Notes: generated by a model not told the origin, from the letters alone. A stretch of 64,000 bases of DNA from Saonia sp964398035 (GCA_964398035.1 CAYNLI010000003.1:5227-69226), one strand, 5' to 3'. Shown: positions 33,564 through 42,296, numbered from the stretch's first letter. Numbers and translations are program-made.

Positions 33564-34514
33564 ATGAAAATACTTGCGAACGACGGAATAGCACAATCAG
33601 GAATTACTGCAATGGAAAATGGTGGTTTTGAGGTCATTACCACAAAAGTAGCTCAAGAACAATTGATAAATTACATCAATGAGAATAAAATTGATGCCAT
33701 ACTTGTTCGTAGTGCCACACAGGTAAGAAAAGATATTATAGACAACTGCCCTACCCTAAAATTAATTGGCCGTGGTGGCGTAGGGATGGATAATATTGAT
33801 GTTGTTTATGCCAAAGAAAAAGGGCTTCATGTTATCAATACACCCGCAGCTTCATCAGAATCCGTAGCTGAATTGGTATTTGCACATTTATTTGGAGGAG
33901 TACGGTTTTTACATGATTCCAATAGAAACATGCCCTTGGATGGCGACAGTAAATTCAAAGCATTAAAAAAGGCATATGCCAGCGGTATAGAATTACGTGG
34001 AAAAACATTGGGTGTCATTGGTTTTGGACGTATTGGGCAGGCTACTGCAAAAATAGCCCTTGGTATTGGTATGAAAGTCATTTACTTTGACCCATTCTTG
34101 GAAGAGACCACTATAGATGTTCCCTTTTTTGATGGGCAAATGGTGTCTTTCCCTATGAAAAGTACCACTAAGGATAACCTTTTAAAGACTTCAGATTTTA
34201 TTACGGTACATGTTCCCGCACAAAAAGAATATGTTATTGGAAAAAAGGAATTTGAACTAATGAAAAATGATGTTGGAATAGTTAATGCAGCAAGAGGCGG
34301 AGTTTTGGATGAAGTAGCCTTAATAGATGCCTTGGAAAGTAATAAGGTAGCATTTGCAGCTTTGGACGTGTTTGAGTCTGAACCCACTCCAGAAATTAAA
34401 ATTTTAATGCATCCACAAATCTCATTGACCCCACATATTGGTGCAGCTACCAAAGAAGCCCAAGACAGAATAGGAACAGAACTTGCATCCCAAATAATGA
34501 CACTATTAAAGTAA
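33564..34514 (+). CDS. serA: D-3-phosphoglycerate dehydrogenase-like protein
   Basis: 316 residues of the D-isomer-specific 2-hydroxyacid dehydrogenase family, the short type without an ACT domain. The NAD loop is GFGRIG at 153-158; the catalytic Arg244 is in NAARGG, Glu near 273 and His291 in TPHIGAAT. Next to serC it most likely oxidises 3-phosphoglycerate for serine synthesis. Lack of an ACT domain suggests no direct serine feedback. Confidence 0.92.
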   Translation: MKILANDGIAQSGITAMENGGFEVITTKVAQEQLINYINENKIDAILVRSATQVRKDIIDNCPTLKLIGRGGVGMDNIDVVYAKEKGLHVINTPAASSESVAELVFAHLFGGVRFLHDSNRNMPLDGDSKFKALKKAYASGIELRGKTLGVIGFGRIGQATAKIALGIGMKVIYFDPFLEETTIDVPFFDGQMVSFPMKSTTKDNLLKTSDFITVHVPAQKEYVIGKKEFELMKNDVGIVNAARGGVLDEVALIDALESNKVAFAALDVFESEPTPEIKILMHPQISLTPHIGAATKEAQDRIGTELASQIMTLLK

Positions 34515-34588
34515 TTTTTTAGCTAATAAACAATACTGTCACTTTTTTTTTGATACATTACAGCAAACATTAACTAATAAAATATAAA

Positions 34589-35230
34589 ATGTCAGGATTA
34601 TTAGATTTACTAGGTAGCCCAATGGGCAAACAATTAATTCAAGGAGTGGCTGGTCAAACAGGTCAGTCAGAAAGTAATACTTCCAATCTATTAGGTATGG
34701 CCATGCCATTGATATTGGGAGCAATGAAAAGAAACGCTTCAACACCAGAAGGAGCCCAAGGTTTAATGAGCGCTCTTTCGGGTAAGCATGATGGAGGGAT
34801 TTTAGATAACCTTGGTGGATTTTTTGGCGGTGGTGTTGACCAATCTGTAATGGATGACGGTGCTGGTATTTTGGGTCATATTTTTGGAGGAAAACAAGCA
34901 GGTGTTGAAAATGCTTTAAGCCAAAAATCGGGGATGGATATGGGTACTATCAGTACCATTTTAAAAGTCGCAGCACCTCTTTTAATGGGTATGTTGGGAA
35001 AACAAAGCAGGCAACAAAATGTAAGTGATTCCAGTGGACTTGGAGACATGCTTGGTGGCCTTTTAGGTGGCGGAAGCAATGCAGGAAAACAACAGTCTTT
35101 AATAGAGTCTTTCCTTGATTCTGATGGAGATGGCAGTATTTTAGACGATGTAGCAGGAATGGTACTTGGAGGAGGAAACAAAAACAGTAGTGGTCTAGGT
35201 GGCCTTCTTGGAGGTTTATTTGGAAAATAA
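34589..35230 (+). CDS. DUF937 domain protein
   Basis: 213 residues, rich in Gly, Ser, Met and Asp. The N-terminal part (GLLDLLGSPMGKQLIQG) and the repeated LLGMAMPLILGAMKRN and VAAPLLMGMLGKQSR helices are the DUF937/YidB-like pattern. A DSDGDGSILDD loop near 178-188 looks like a calcium-binding EF-hand-type turn. Function is unknown. It stands alone between serA and a strong terminator at 35254. Confidence 0.85.
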   Translation: MSGLLDLLGSPMGKQLIQGVAGQTGQSESNTSNLLGMAMPLILGAMKRNASTPEGAQGLMSALSGKHDGGILDNLGGFFGGGVDQSVMDDGAGILGHIFGGKQAGVENALSQKSGMDMGTISTILKVAAPLLMGMLGKQSRQQNVSDSSGLGDMLGGLLGGGSNAGKQQSLIESFLDSDGDGSILDDVAGMVLGGGNKNSSGLGGLLGGLFGK

Positions 35231-35253
35231 AATACCTTAACTTATTTTAACAG

Positions 35254-35284
35254 AGCCGTTTGTTCTTACAAACGGCTTTTTTTT
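35254..35284 (+). terminator. Terminator after DUF937 gene
   Basis: A perfect 10-bp stem, AGCCGTTTGT (35254-35263) with ACAAACGGCT (35268-35277), tetraloop, then a run of T. Confidence 0.9.
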
Positions 35285-35297
35285 GTACCTTTTAGTT

Positions 35298-35756
35298 ATG
35301 AAAATTTTCATAAACAAGTTTTTATTTGTCTCCATTGCCTTGATGCTATTGTCCATTGGTTGTAAAAGCACAAAAGAAGCGGTTACTATTACTGATGAAG
35401 AGAAAGAAATATTCAATCAAAAAGAAGGGAGCGCACATACCATTGATAACGATGAAGTAGAATATGAAATAACAATAATTGACCCTGGATTTAATACATG
35501 GCTCAGAAGCATTGCAAAACCAGAAGGTTATTATTCCCAATCATATTTAGAAAGTAGAAATGCCATTTATGTAACGGAATGGAACAATAGGGTATTACAA
35601 CCTCTGCGTTATGATCCAAACTTGTATGAGCTACAAATAAGTTATGATGCAAACATTGATTATGGATATGATGTAAATTATCAGTTATACAATTACTTTA
35701 TTTACTTTCAAAGAAAATACAATCAACGTTTGGGTGCCTTTGTGCCAAGAATTTAA
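35298..35756 (+). CDS. DUF6146-type lipoprotein
   Basis: 152 residues from the ATG at 35298; a TTG-initiated frame five codons longer starts inside the upstream terminator's T-run and is not preferred. A lipobox-like LLSIGC near residue 22 suggests a lipoprotein. The rest (ITIIDPGFNTWLRSIAKPEGYYSQSYLE, YVTEWNNRV, VNYQLYNYFIYFQRKY) matches what I recall as DUF6146 in Flavobacteriia. Function unknown. Confidence 0.8.
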   Translation: MKIFINKFLFVSIALMLLSIGCKSTKEAVTITDEEKEIFNQKEGSAHTIDNDEVEYEITIIDPGFNTWLRSIAKPEGYYSQSYLESRNAIYVTEWNNRVLQPLRYDPNLYELQISYDANIDYGYDVNYQLYNYFIYFQRKYNQRLGAFVPRI

Positions 35757-35769
35757 TGAAGTATCTTTG
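35739..35769 (+). promoter_or_regulatory. Promoter of DUF6787 gene
   Basis: TTTG (35739-35742), spacer of exactly 19, TATCTTTG (35762-35769): a perfect Bacteroidota promoter. It overlaps the end of the preceding gene and lies 17 nt before the next start. Confidence 0.7.
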
Positions 35770-35785
35770 TTAGTAATATATAAGC

Positions 35786-36085
35786 ATGGAAAAATTAAAA
35801 CAACGTTGGGGCGTTACATCCAACTTTCAAATTATTATCATTTGTATTGTTTTTGCGATAACAGGATCCACCGCTACTAAATTAGCATCTCCTTTAACCA
35901 GTTTTATTGGTTTGGATAGAGAAACTACTAATTCTTGGTTATACTGGACAGTACGCATACTATTGATTTTTCCAATATATCAAGTATTGTTGGTTGCCTT
36001 TGGGTGGTTATTTGGGCAATTTAAATTTTTCTGGACTTTTGAAAAGAAAATGCTTGTTCGTTTAGGTTTTAAAAGGTTTTTATAA
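35786..36085 (+). CDS. DUF6787-type small membrane protein
   Basis: 99 residues with two membrane helices (about 13-33 and 50-72), starting MEKLKQRWGVTSNFQ and ending FKFFWTFEKKMLVRLGFKRFL. This small prolipid-like membrane family is common in Flavobacteriia as DUF6787, from memory; function unknown. It has its own consensus promoter and is followed 8 nt later by the His/Cys-rich protein, so it may belong to the metal-uptake transcription unit. Confidence 0.8.
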   Translation: MEKLKQRWGVTSNFQIIIICIVFAITGSTATKLASPLTSFIGLDRETTNSWLYWTVRILLIFPIYQVLLVAFGWLFGQFKFFWTFEKKMLVRLGFKRFL

Positions 36086-36093
36086 AAAGATAT

Positions 36094-36423
36094 TTGAACA
36101 ATTTTAAGAAAATATTACTTTCTTTTACCTCCATACTTTTAATTGGAGCTATAAACCTGCCCTCTTTTGTAAAACTTTCCCACGCTCTTTTTGAACATAC
36201 AGAACAAACATGTGAAGAACAGGGTTCATTACACATTCACGAAGCAGAACTGGATTGTGACTTTCAAAAATTTAATCTGTCTTCCCAATTCTATCCTCAA
36301 TTACAGGATTATACGTTACACCCTCCTAGAATAATCAAAAAAGAAAATAATAATCATTATTTCTTTTTGAGTAACTACCAAAAATTACATTTCTCTCTTA
36401 GAGGCCCTCCTTCTATTTCATAA
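36094..36423 (+). CDS. Secreted His/Cys-rich protein upstream of TonB receptor
   Basis: 109 residues from a TTG start. A signal-like hydrophobic segment (about 7-24) is followed by a cluster HALFEHTEQTCEEQGSLHIHE and DCDF (about 30-55), with four His and two Cys that could hold a metal ion. The remainder is polar and aromatic. It lies directly upstream of a TonB-dependent receptor (45 nt), an arrangement that suggests metal capture or sensing, but this is inference. I do not know a named family. The TTG start is needed because no ATG or GTG lies nearby. Confidence 0.65.
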   Translation: MNNFKKILLSFTSILLIGAINLPSFVKLSHALFEHTEQTCEEQGSLHIHEAELDCDFQKFNLSSQFYPQLQDYTLHPPRIIKKENNNHYFFLSNYQKLHFSLRGPPSIS

Positions 36424-36468
36424 CTAGTTTATTGAAAATCAATTATTTAATTATTTATTATTATAGTT

Positions 36469-38697
36469 ATGAAAAAATTATTTTATTCATTGCTCTATGC
36501 AATGGTTTTTATGCATGTTTCTTTTAGTTATTCACATAATACCTTGTCTGGAATTATATCCGACGCCAATGACAACAATCCCCTAGAACAAGTAACCGTT
36601 TACTTTCCTCAATTGGAAAAAGGTGCGGTAACCAACGTAAAAGGAGAATATAGTATTACCCACCTACCCAATGGAGAATATAATGTTGTGGTATCCTATT
36701 TAGGATATCAAACCTATTCCAAATCAATTACAATTGTTTCCGGATCCAATGCTTTAGATGTTGAATTGACACCAAGTGTCATAGAAATGGAAGAAGTTAT
36801 TTTATCTACTCCATTTCATAAACTCCAAAGCGATAATGTAATGAAGGTGGAGACAGCAAAAGTAACAGATTTAAAAGCCATGGGTTCAACAACTTTAGCT
36901 CAAGGAATTACTACTATTCCTGGAGTGGAAAGCGTTTCCACAGGTATGGGAATTGGAAAACTTGTTATACGGGGACTCAGTTCCAATAGGGTTTTGGTCT
37001 ATAGCCAAGGAATTCGGATAGAAAACCAACAATTTGGAGATGAACATGGTTTGGGTATCAACGATGCTGGAGTTGAAAGCGTTGAAGTCATAAAAGGTCC
37101 TGCTTCCCTACTTTATGGTTCTGATGCAATGGGAGGTGTGCTCTATATTAACCCAGAAAAATTTAGCATGACAAACACTATGGAAGGTGATGTGAATTTA
37201 GATTATTTCACCAATACAGAAGGTGTAAATGCAAATGCTGGTTTTAAATCTTCTGGCAATGCATTCAAATTTTTAATACGTGGAGGTATTACCACACATG
37301 CAGATTATAATACTGGGGACGATCTTAGAGTGACCAATTCAAGATTTCAGGAATACGATCTTAAAACAGGTATTGGATATCAAGTTTCTAATTTTAAAAC
37401 AGAACTCCGTTACAATTACAATAATGCAGATTTGGGTATACCTGAAGAAATTGGAGAGCAAACTAAAAAGCGTTCACCAGATTTACCTTATCAGCAAATA
37501 GACAATCATATTTTAAGCTCAAAAACCAATTTGTTTTTCAATAGTTCTAGTTTAGAAACGACCATTGGCTATACTTTTAATGTCCGTAAAGAGTTTGAGG
37601 ATGGTGAAGAATTCGCAGCCCTTCATATGGAATTGGCTACGTTAAGTTATAATTTACAATACCATCTTCCAAAATGGGGAAAATGGGAAATTATTACGGG
37701 TGTACAGGGTATGAGACAAAGCAATGAAAACTTTGGCGAAGAAGTATTGATACCCAATGCCATCACCAATGATATTGGCCTTCTTGTTACATCACATGTA
37801 CATATAAATAAGAGTGATGTTCAAATTGGGCTACGTTATGACCACAGAACAATTGATGGAGAAGCAAATGGTATTTTTAATGATGAAGGGTATATTCCTG
37901 AAATAAATAGAAATTTTGAAAGCCTTAATGCCGCTGTCGGTTATAAGTTTAATATCATGTCAGATTTGGTTGCAAGACTAAACGTTGCAACTGGATTTAG
38001 AGCGCCTAACTTGGCCGAGCTAACATCTAATGGGGTACATGAGGGTACTAATAGATATGAAATTGGTAACCCAAACTTAAGTAATGAGCAGAACTTACAA
38101 ACAGATATTGGTCTAGAGTATAAAGCTGAGCATATTGAATTTTTCATAAATGGGTTTCATAATAGTATAAATGATTTTATTTACATTGAACCCAATGGGG
38201 AATTTATAGGTGAAAATGTTGTATTTATATATAATCAGCAAGATGCAAAACTTTATGGTGGAGAAATCGGTTTTCATTTACACCCACATCCATTAGATTG
38301 GTTGCATATAAAAAGTAGTTATGAAACTGTAACCGGAAAGCTAAAAGGAGATCAATATTTACCATTGATTCCAGCAAATAACCTAACCAATACTTTAAGG
38401 GTAGAGTTCAACAATGATAAAGAAAGCAGTTTTCGTGATGGTTATGCTTTTATCACATTAAAATCAGTGTTTAACCAAAACAATGTGAATGCTTTTGAAG
38501 ATGAGACTGATGGTTATACCATATTGAATATGGGGCTAGGTGGACATTTACAAGTTTTTGGACAGAAAATGAATGTTCATATCAGTGGTAATAATATTTT
38601 GGATAAAAGTTATGTATCACACTTATCCAGATTAAAAACTAATGGTATACCCAATATTGGAAGAAACATTAATATAGGGCTAAGTTTGCCTTTGTAG
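36469..38697 (+). CDS. TonB-dependent outer-membrane receptor
   Basis: 742 residues with a signal peptide (1 to about 22). Next comes a carboxypeptidase-regulatory-like domain (about 25-105, GIISDANDNNPLEQVTVYF), then a plug domain (about 120-230, IRGLSSNRVLVYSQGIRIENQQ and VEVIKGPASLLYGSDAMGG) and a 22-strand-type barrel. It imports a ligand across the outer membrane using TonB energy. No SusD partner is next to it, so it is more likely a metal, siderophore or cofactor receptor than a glycan one, which fits the His-rich protein upstream. Confidence 0.93.
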   Translation: MKKLFYSLLYAMVFMHVSFSYSHNTLSGIISDANDNNPLEQVTVYFPQLEKGAVTNVKGEYSITHLPNGEYNVVVSYLGYQTYSKSITIVSGSNALDVELTPSVIEMEEVILSTPFHKLQSDNVMKVETAKVTDLKAMGSTTLAQGITTIPGVESVSTGMGIGKLVIRGLSSNRVLVYSQGIRIENQQFGDEHGLGINDAGVESVEVIKGPASLLYGSDAMGGVLYINPEKFSMTNTMEGDVNLDYFTNTEGVNANAGFKSSGNAFKFLIRGGITTHADYNTGDDLRVTNSRFQEYDLKTGIGYQVSNFKTELRYNYNNADLGIPEEIGEQTKKRSPDLPYQQIDNHILSSKTNLFFNSSSLETTIGYTFNVRKEFEDGEEFAALHMELATLSYNLQYHLPKWGKWEIITGVQGMRQSNENFGEEVLIPNAITNDIGLLVTSHVHINKSDVQIGLRYDHRTIDGEANGIFNDEGYIPEINRNFESLNAAVGYKFNIMSDLVARLNVATGFRAPNLAELTSNGVHEGTNRYEIGNPNLSNEQNLQTDIGLEYKAEHIEFFINGFHNSINDFIYIEPNGEFIGENVVFIYNQQDAKLYGGEIGFHLHPHPLDWLHIKSSYETVTGKLKGDQYLPLIPANNLTNTLRVEFNNDKESSFRDGYAFITLKSVFNQNNVNAFEDETDGYTILNMGLGGHLQVFGQKMNVHISGNNILDKSYVSHLSRLKTNGIPNIGRNINIGLSLPL

Positions 38698-38735
38698 TAG
38701 TCTTTTAAGATTAGGTGCTTCAATATTTATAGATA

Positions 38736-39041
38736 CTAATCTATTTCCAATACGTTTCCTTTTTTCTTATTTCCTTTAATCACATAAGTATACAACCACA
38801 TAATGGTAAAAGAAGGTATAAAATCTGTCCCTGGAATTAATTCTTCAACAAAAGTGACCAAACCAGCGGCTTGTCCAATTTTTCCTTTATACATTCTGGT
38901 CATTAACCATGCAGATAATGGTGCCCATATAATATCTGAGAACTCCCCAATACCAGGAATTACAAAGGATAACATTCCTAGGGAATCAAAAAGTAATCCT
39001 AAAAAAAGGTTTCGTATTTTTTTATCTTTTAGTTTGGACAT
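38736..39041 (-). CDS. Hypothetical small membrane protein (101 aa)
   Basis: 101 residues with two to three membrane helices, including FLGLLFDSLGMLSFVIPGIGEFSDIIWAPLSAWLM (about 13-47) and FIPSFTIMWLYTYVI. Charged ends place both termini probably in the cytoplasm. I recall similar unnamed proteins in Flavobacteriia; no function is assigned. It converges with the TonB receptor gene. Confidence 0.72.
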   Translation of the reverse strand: MSKLKDKKIRNLFLGLLFDSLGMLSFVIPGIGEFSDIIWAPLSAWLMTRMYKGKIGQAAGLVTFVEELIPGTDFIPSFTIMWLYTYVIKGNKKKGNVLEID

Positions 39042-39098
39042 GGCGGTAATTTAAATATTCTTTTTCAAAGAAAACAATAAAGGTGCCTGAATTGAAAA

Positions 39099-39698
39099 CT
39101 AAGATAAATTAGAGCTTATTAATTTTAAAAATTCGTTTCTAGTTTCAATTTTCTCAAACTGTCCCCTAAACCCCGAAGTTGTAGTAACTGAATTTTGTTT
39201 TTGCACGCCACGCATCATCATGCACATATGTGATGCTTCAATCACCACGGCTACTCCCTTTGGCTTAAGGGTATCGTTTAAACATTCCAAAATATCATGA
39301 GTCAATCTTTCCTGTACTTGCAATCGTCTTGCAAACACATCTACAACACGTGGTATTTTACTCAATCCAACAATATGACCGTTAGGTATATAGGCCACAT
39401 GGGCTTTACCAAAAAAGGGTAACATATGATGTTCGCAAAGTGAATATAGTTCTATATCCTTAATGATGACCATGTCATCATAATCTTCTTTGAACATGGC
39501 GCTTTTAAGGATTTCCACAGCATCTTGTTGATAGCCCTGTGTTAAGAACAACATAGCTTTGGCTGCTCTTTCTGGGGTTTTCAACAATCCTTCACGAGAA
39601 GTATCCTCTCCTATTTCATCTATAATCTTAGAGTAACCTTCTTTGACTTCATTGGTAATCTCTATATTATATTCTTCTAAACTTTTATATGGTGGCAT
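39099..39698 (-). CDS. folE: GTP cyclohydrolase I
   Basis: 199 residues, normal length. Zinc ligands are Cys and His in LYSLCEHHMLPFFG and Cys in SHMCMMMRGV, and the QKQNSVTTTSGFRG segment forms the GTP site. It makes dihydroneopterin triphosphate for folate. It stands alone on the minus strand, divergent from the ABC transporter genes. Confidence 0.96.
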   Translation of the reverse strand: MPPYKSLEEYNIEITNEVKEGYSKIIDEIGEDTSREGLLKTPERAAKAMLFLTQGYQQDAVEILKSAMFKEDYDDMVIIKDIELYSLCEHHMLPFFGKAHVAYIPNGHIVGLSKIPRVVDVFARRLQVQERLTHDILECLNDTLKPKGVAVVIEASHMCMMMRGVQKQNSVTTTSGFRGQFEKIETRNEFLKLISSNLS

Positions 39699-39788
39699 TT
39701 TTTTAATATATAGTTCAATTATATATGTCGCAATTTTTTCATGAAATCAACAATACTTACCCAATGTTTTTTTGAAATTTAATTATAA

Positions 39789-39902
39789 ATGAGCAAGAAC
39801 CCAAAAATACACATTAATGTAGTTATATCATTAATTTTTGCCATGTCTATAGTTATGTTTACTTTCATCCTAAAAATATATTTTAATGATACAAGCCAGT
39901 AA
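39789..39902 (+). CDS. Tiny membrane protein (37 aa) overlapping ABC gene
   Basis: A 37-codon frame (ATG at 39789, TAA at 39900-39902) with one membrane helix, INVVISLIFAMSIVMFTFIL. Its end overlaps the start of the ABC ATPase gene by 17 nt, as in translationally coupled genes. The strong helix and coupling favour a real gene; no homologue is known to me and a chance frame is possible. Confidence 0.4.
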   Translation: MSKNPKIHINVVISLIFAMSIVMFTFILKIYFNDTSQ

Positions 39903-40548
39903 TATTCAAAAATATTATGGAGATCTCCAAGTATTAAAAGGAGTTGATTTACACATAAAAAAAGGGGAAATTGTCTCTATTGTAGGTGCCTCTGGAGCGG
40001 GAAAAACCACTTTATTACAAATTTTAGGGACATTGGATACACAATCCAATGCATCTGATAGTTCTTTATTAATAAATAATACGGATGTTACCCTTTTATC
40101 TGATAAGCTATTGGCTAAATTTAGAAATGAACATATTGGTTTTATCTTTCAATTCCATCAATTATTGCCTGAATTTACTGCATTGGAAAATGTATGTATA
40201 CCCGCATTTATAAAGAAAATACCAAAGGCCGAAGCTGAAAAAAAAGCTAAAGAATTACTGGACTTTTTAGGGCTTTCCCACAGATATCACCACAAGCCCA
40301 ATGCATTGTCTGGCGGAGAACAACAACGAGTTGCTGTGGCTAGGGCATTGATAAACAATCCTTCTATTATTTTTGCAGATGAACCTAGTGGAAACTTGGA
40401 TTCTGAAAGCGCTGACAACCTGCACCAACTCTTTTTTAAGTTGAGAAATGAATTTGGACAAACCTTTATCATTGTTACCCATAATGAGGAACTGGCTAAT
40501 ATGGCGGATAGAAAACTGATTATGGTAGATGGTCATATAACAAATTAA
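39886..40548 (+). CDS. LolD-like ABC transporter ATPase
   Basis: 220 residues. Walker A GASGAGKTT is at 34-42, the signature is ALSGGEQQRVAVARAL, and Walker B is IIFADEPSGNLD. Sequence and size are those of the LolD/MacB group, which drive lipoprotein release or efflux. No permease gene is adjacent, so the membrane partner is encoded elsewhere. A CPBP protease gene follows 1 nt later. Confidence 0.92.
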   Translation: MIQASNIQKYYGDLQVLKGVDLHIKKGEIVSIVGASGAGKTTLLQILGTLDTQSNASDSSLLINNTDVTLLSDKLLAKFRNEHIGFIFQFHQLLPEFTALENVCIPAFIKKIPKAEAEKKAKELLDFLGLSHRYHHKPNALSGGEQQRVAVARALINNPSIIFADEPSGNLDSESADNLHQLFFKLRNEFGQTFIIVTHNEELANMADRKLIMVDGHITN

Positions 40549-40549
40549 C

Positions 40550-41104
40550 ATGCTTAAAAAACTATGGGACTATGTAAAAAAACCCGTTTACACAGAGTAT
40601 AAGAACTCACCTCTATGGTATAAGAAAAAAATATTTTTTTCATCACTCATTTGGTGCTTGGTAATTGGTGTGGCATTGGTAATGCTCAGTGGAATAATAA
40701 CCCATTTATTCAATATAGAAGTTGGAGAACATGCATTAGAAGAGCTTTTCTCTAAATCTATTTGGGTAGTTTTTCTTTTAGTGGCAATAGTTGCTCCCGT
40801 GATAGAGGAACTATTATTTAGAGGTCCTTTAATATTATTTAAAGATTCTCCACATTTTAAATATGCATACTATGTTTCAGCATTGGCATTCGGAGCCATA
40901 CATATTTCAAATTTTGAAGATTGGCGGCAAATACTATGGCTAATTCCCCTTCTAGTGGCTCCACAAATATTTATAGGTCTGTTTCTAGGGTACATTCGTG
41001 TTAAACTTGGTCTTAAATGGTCCATGCTTTTACACTCTGCCTATAATACCGCTTTATTTTTACCTATGCTTTTTGCACAATTGTTAGATATCCCTTTGGA
41101 ATGA
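40550..41104 (+). CDS. CPBP intramembrane metalloprotease
   Basis: 184 residues with about five membrane helices. The glutamyl motif EELLFRG (Glu86-Glu87, Arg91) and the later conserved His118 (FGAIHIS) are the signature of CAAX prenyl protease/bacteriocin-processing (CPBP) proteases of the Abi family. The substrate is unknown. It sits between the ABC ATPase and a TIGR02757 gene with overlaps of a few nt. Confidence 0.88.
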   Translation: MLKKLWDYVKKPVYTEYKNSPLWYKKKIFFSSLIWCLVIGVALVMLSGIITHLFNIEVGEHALEELFSKSIWVVFLLVAIVAPVIEELLFRGPLILFKDSPHFKYAYYVSALAFGAIHISNFEDWRQILWLIPLLVAPQIFIGLFLGYIRVKLGLKWSMLLHSAYNTALFLPMLFAQLLDIPLE

Positions 41105-41865
41105 ATCAAACTGAATTAAAAGAGTTTTTGGATGCCAAAGTGATTCAGTACAACAATCCTAAATTTTTGGAAAGTGATCCCATACAGATTCCTCATTCAT
41201 TTACCCTAAAAGAAGATATAGAAATCAGTGCCTTCTTAACTGCTACCATTGCTTGGGGAAATAGAAAAAGTATTATTAACAACGCCACTAGATTGATGGC
41301 CCTTTTGGACAACTCCCCTTTTGATTTTGTAATGAACCATAAGGAGAATGATTTAGAATCACTTTCAGGATTTGTACATCGTACATTTAAAGACGAAGAC
41401 TTAATTTATTTCATTAAAAGTTTAAGGAACATCTATCAAAACCACCAAGGTTTAGAACAGGTGTTCTCAATTAAGAATAAAGAAAATTCTTTACAGACCG
41501 CTATTTCAAATTTTAAAACTGTTTTTTTTGAAATGAATCACCCCCTCAGAACCACTAAACATATTTCCGACCCAAACAAGGGTTCGGCAGCAAAACGCAT
41601 CAATATGTTTTTACGGTGGATGGTGAGAGATAACTCAACTGGAGTAGATTTTGGAATCTGGAAAAAAATAGCTCCAAGTCAGTTATCTTGTCCATTGGAT
41701 GTCCATTCGGGCAACGTTGCCCGAAAATTAGGCCTGCTTAACCGTAAACAAAATGACGCTAAAGCATTGGCTGAATTAGATTACAACCTTCGTGCTTTAA
41801 ATCCAATTGATCCTGTTAAATATGACTTTGCTTTATTTGGATTAGGGGTGTTTGAAAAATTCTAA
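41101..41865 (+). CDS. TIGR02757 family protein
   Basis: 254 residues, overlapping the CPBP stop by 4 nt (ATGA). It matches TIGR02757 as I recall it: an all-helical protein with IAWGNRKSI near 58-66, MFLRWMVR (about 170-177) and the terminal CPLDVHSGNVARKLGLL block. This family is widespread in Bacteroidota, with no established function; some similarity to helix-hairpin-helix DNA repair proteins has been noted by length and fold only. It ends right at the decayed region. Confidence 0.85.
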   Translation: MNQTELKEFLDAKVIQYNNPKFLESDPIQIPHSFTLKEDIEISAFLTATIAWGNRKSIINNATRLMALLDNSPFDFVMNHKENDLESLSGFVHRTFKDEDLIYFIKSLRNIYQNHQGLEQVFSIKNKENSLQTAISNFKTVFFEMNHPLRTTKHISDPNKGSAAKRINMFLRWMVRDNSTGVDFGIWKKIAPSQLSCPLDVHSGNVARKLGLLNRKQNDAKALAELDYNLRALNPIDPVKYDFALFGLGVFEKF

Positions 41866-42014
41866 CCTCCAAACCCAAATCCAGGAGCAAAATCCATCAT
41901 TACTTTTTTACCACTTTCAGCTATCGATTTATAAATTGCTTCCATAATCATCATATCCCGTAATCCCATTTCTCCCGGAGCCCTGTTTGGTGTGCCTACC
42001 TGAACATGATTTTG
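41862..42014 (-). pseudogene. C-terminal remnant of Gfo/Idh/MocA oxidoreductase
   Basis: On the minus strand the frame from about 42014 to a TAG at 41862-41864 reads VQVGTPNRAPGEMGLRDMMI then MEAIYKSIAESGKKV, ending GFGFGG. The GEMGLRDMMIMEAIYKSIAESGK stretch is the usual C-terminal end of NAD(P)-dependent sugar oxidoreductases of the Gfo/Idh/MocA family. Only about 50 codons remain, there is no start codon and the rest of the gene is missing. The break lies next to an A/C-rich repeat at 42013-42033. It overlaps the end of the TIGR02757 gene by 4 nt. Confidence 0.75.
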
Positions 42015-42180
42015 GTTTTTATTGGTTGTTTATAATAAAGTGTATTACACTAAAGCACATAAAATTAAGAAACTAGATAGTTGTCACTCTTTTCTTTTAG
42101 TTAAGAATTTTTTAATACCATGGGTATATTGATTTTATAATCAATCCAAACGAAGTTGGGAACTAAATAAAAAAGTAATG

Positions 42181-42296
42181 AACTACCTCGATGCAGAGCA
42201 TACGAGGTATAAAATTAGAAACCTCCTTTTTATTTCAACGCAAAGCATGGGAGAATTAAATCCTTTTGGGCTATCGCCCCGCGATTAAAAGGAAAT
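42181..42296 (+). repeat. Dispersed structured repeat, copy B (diverged)
   Basis: ACCTCG (42185-42190) pairs with CGAGGT (42203-42208), followed by TTTATTTCAACGCAAAGC, which resembles the core of copy A, then ATTAAATCC and a final hairpin TCCTTTT...AAAAGGA enclosing GGGC-TATC-GCCC. Order of elements is the same as in copies A and C, but the sequence between them has diverged. Between 42034 and 42180 I see nothing beyond a small palindrome at 42130-42148 (ATTGATTTTATAATCAAT). Confidence 0.55.

Noticed and set aside
42130..42150. Palindrome ATTGATTTTATAATCAAT as a possible terminator or attachment site
   Set aside because: No T-run follows and no repeat of it is found elsewhere in the window; likely chance in AT-rich DNA.
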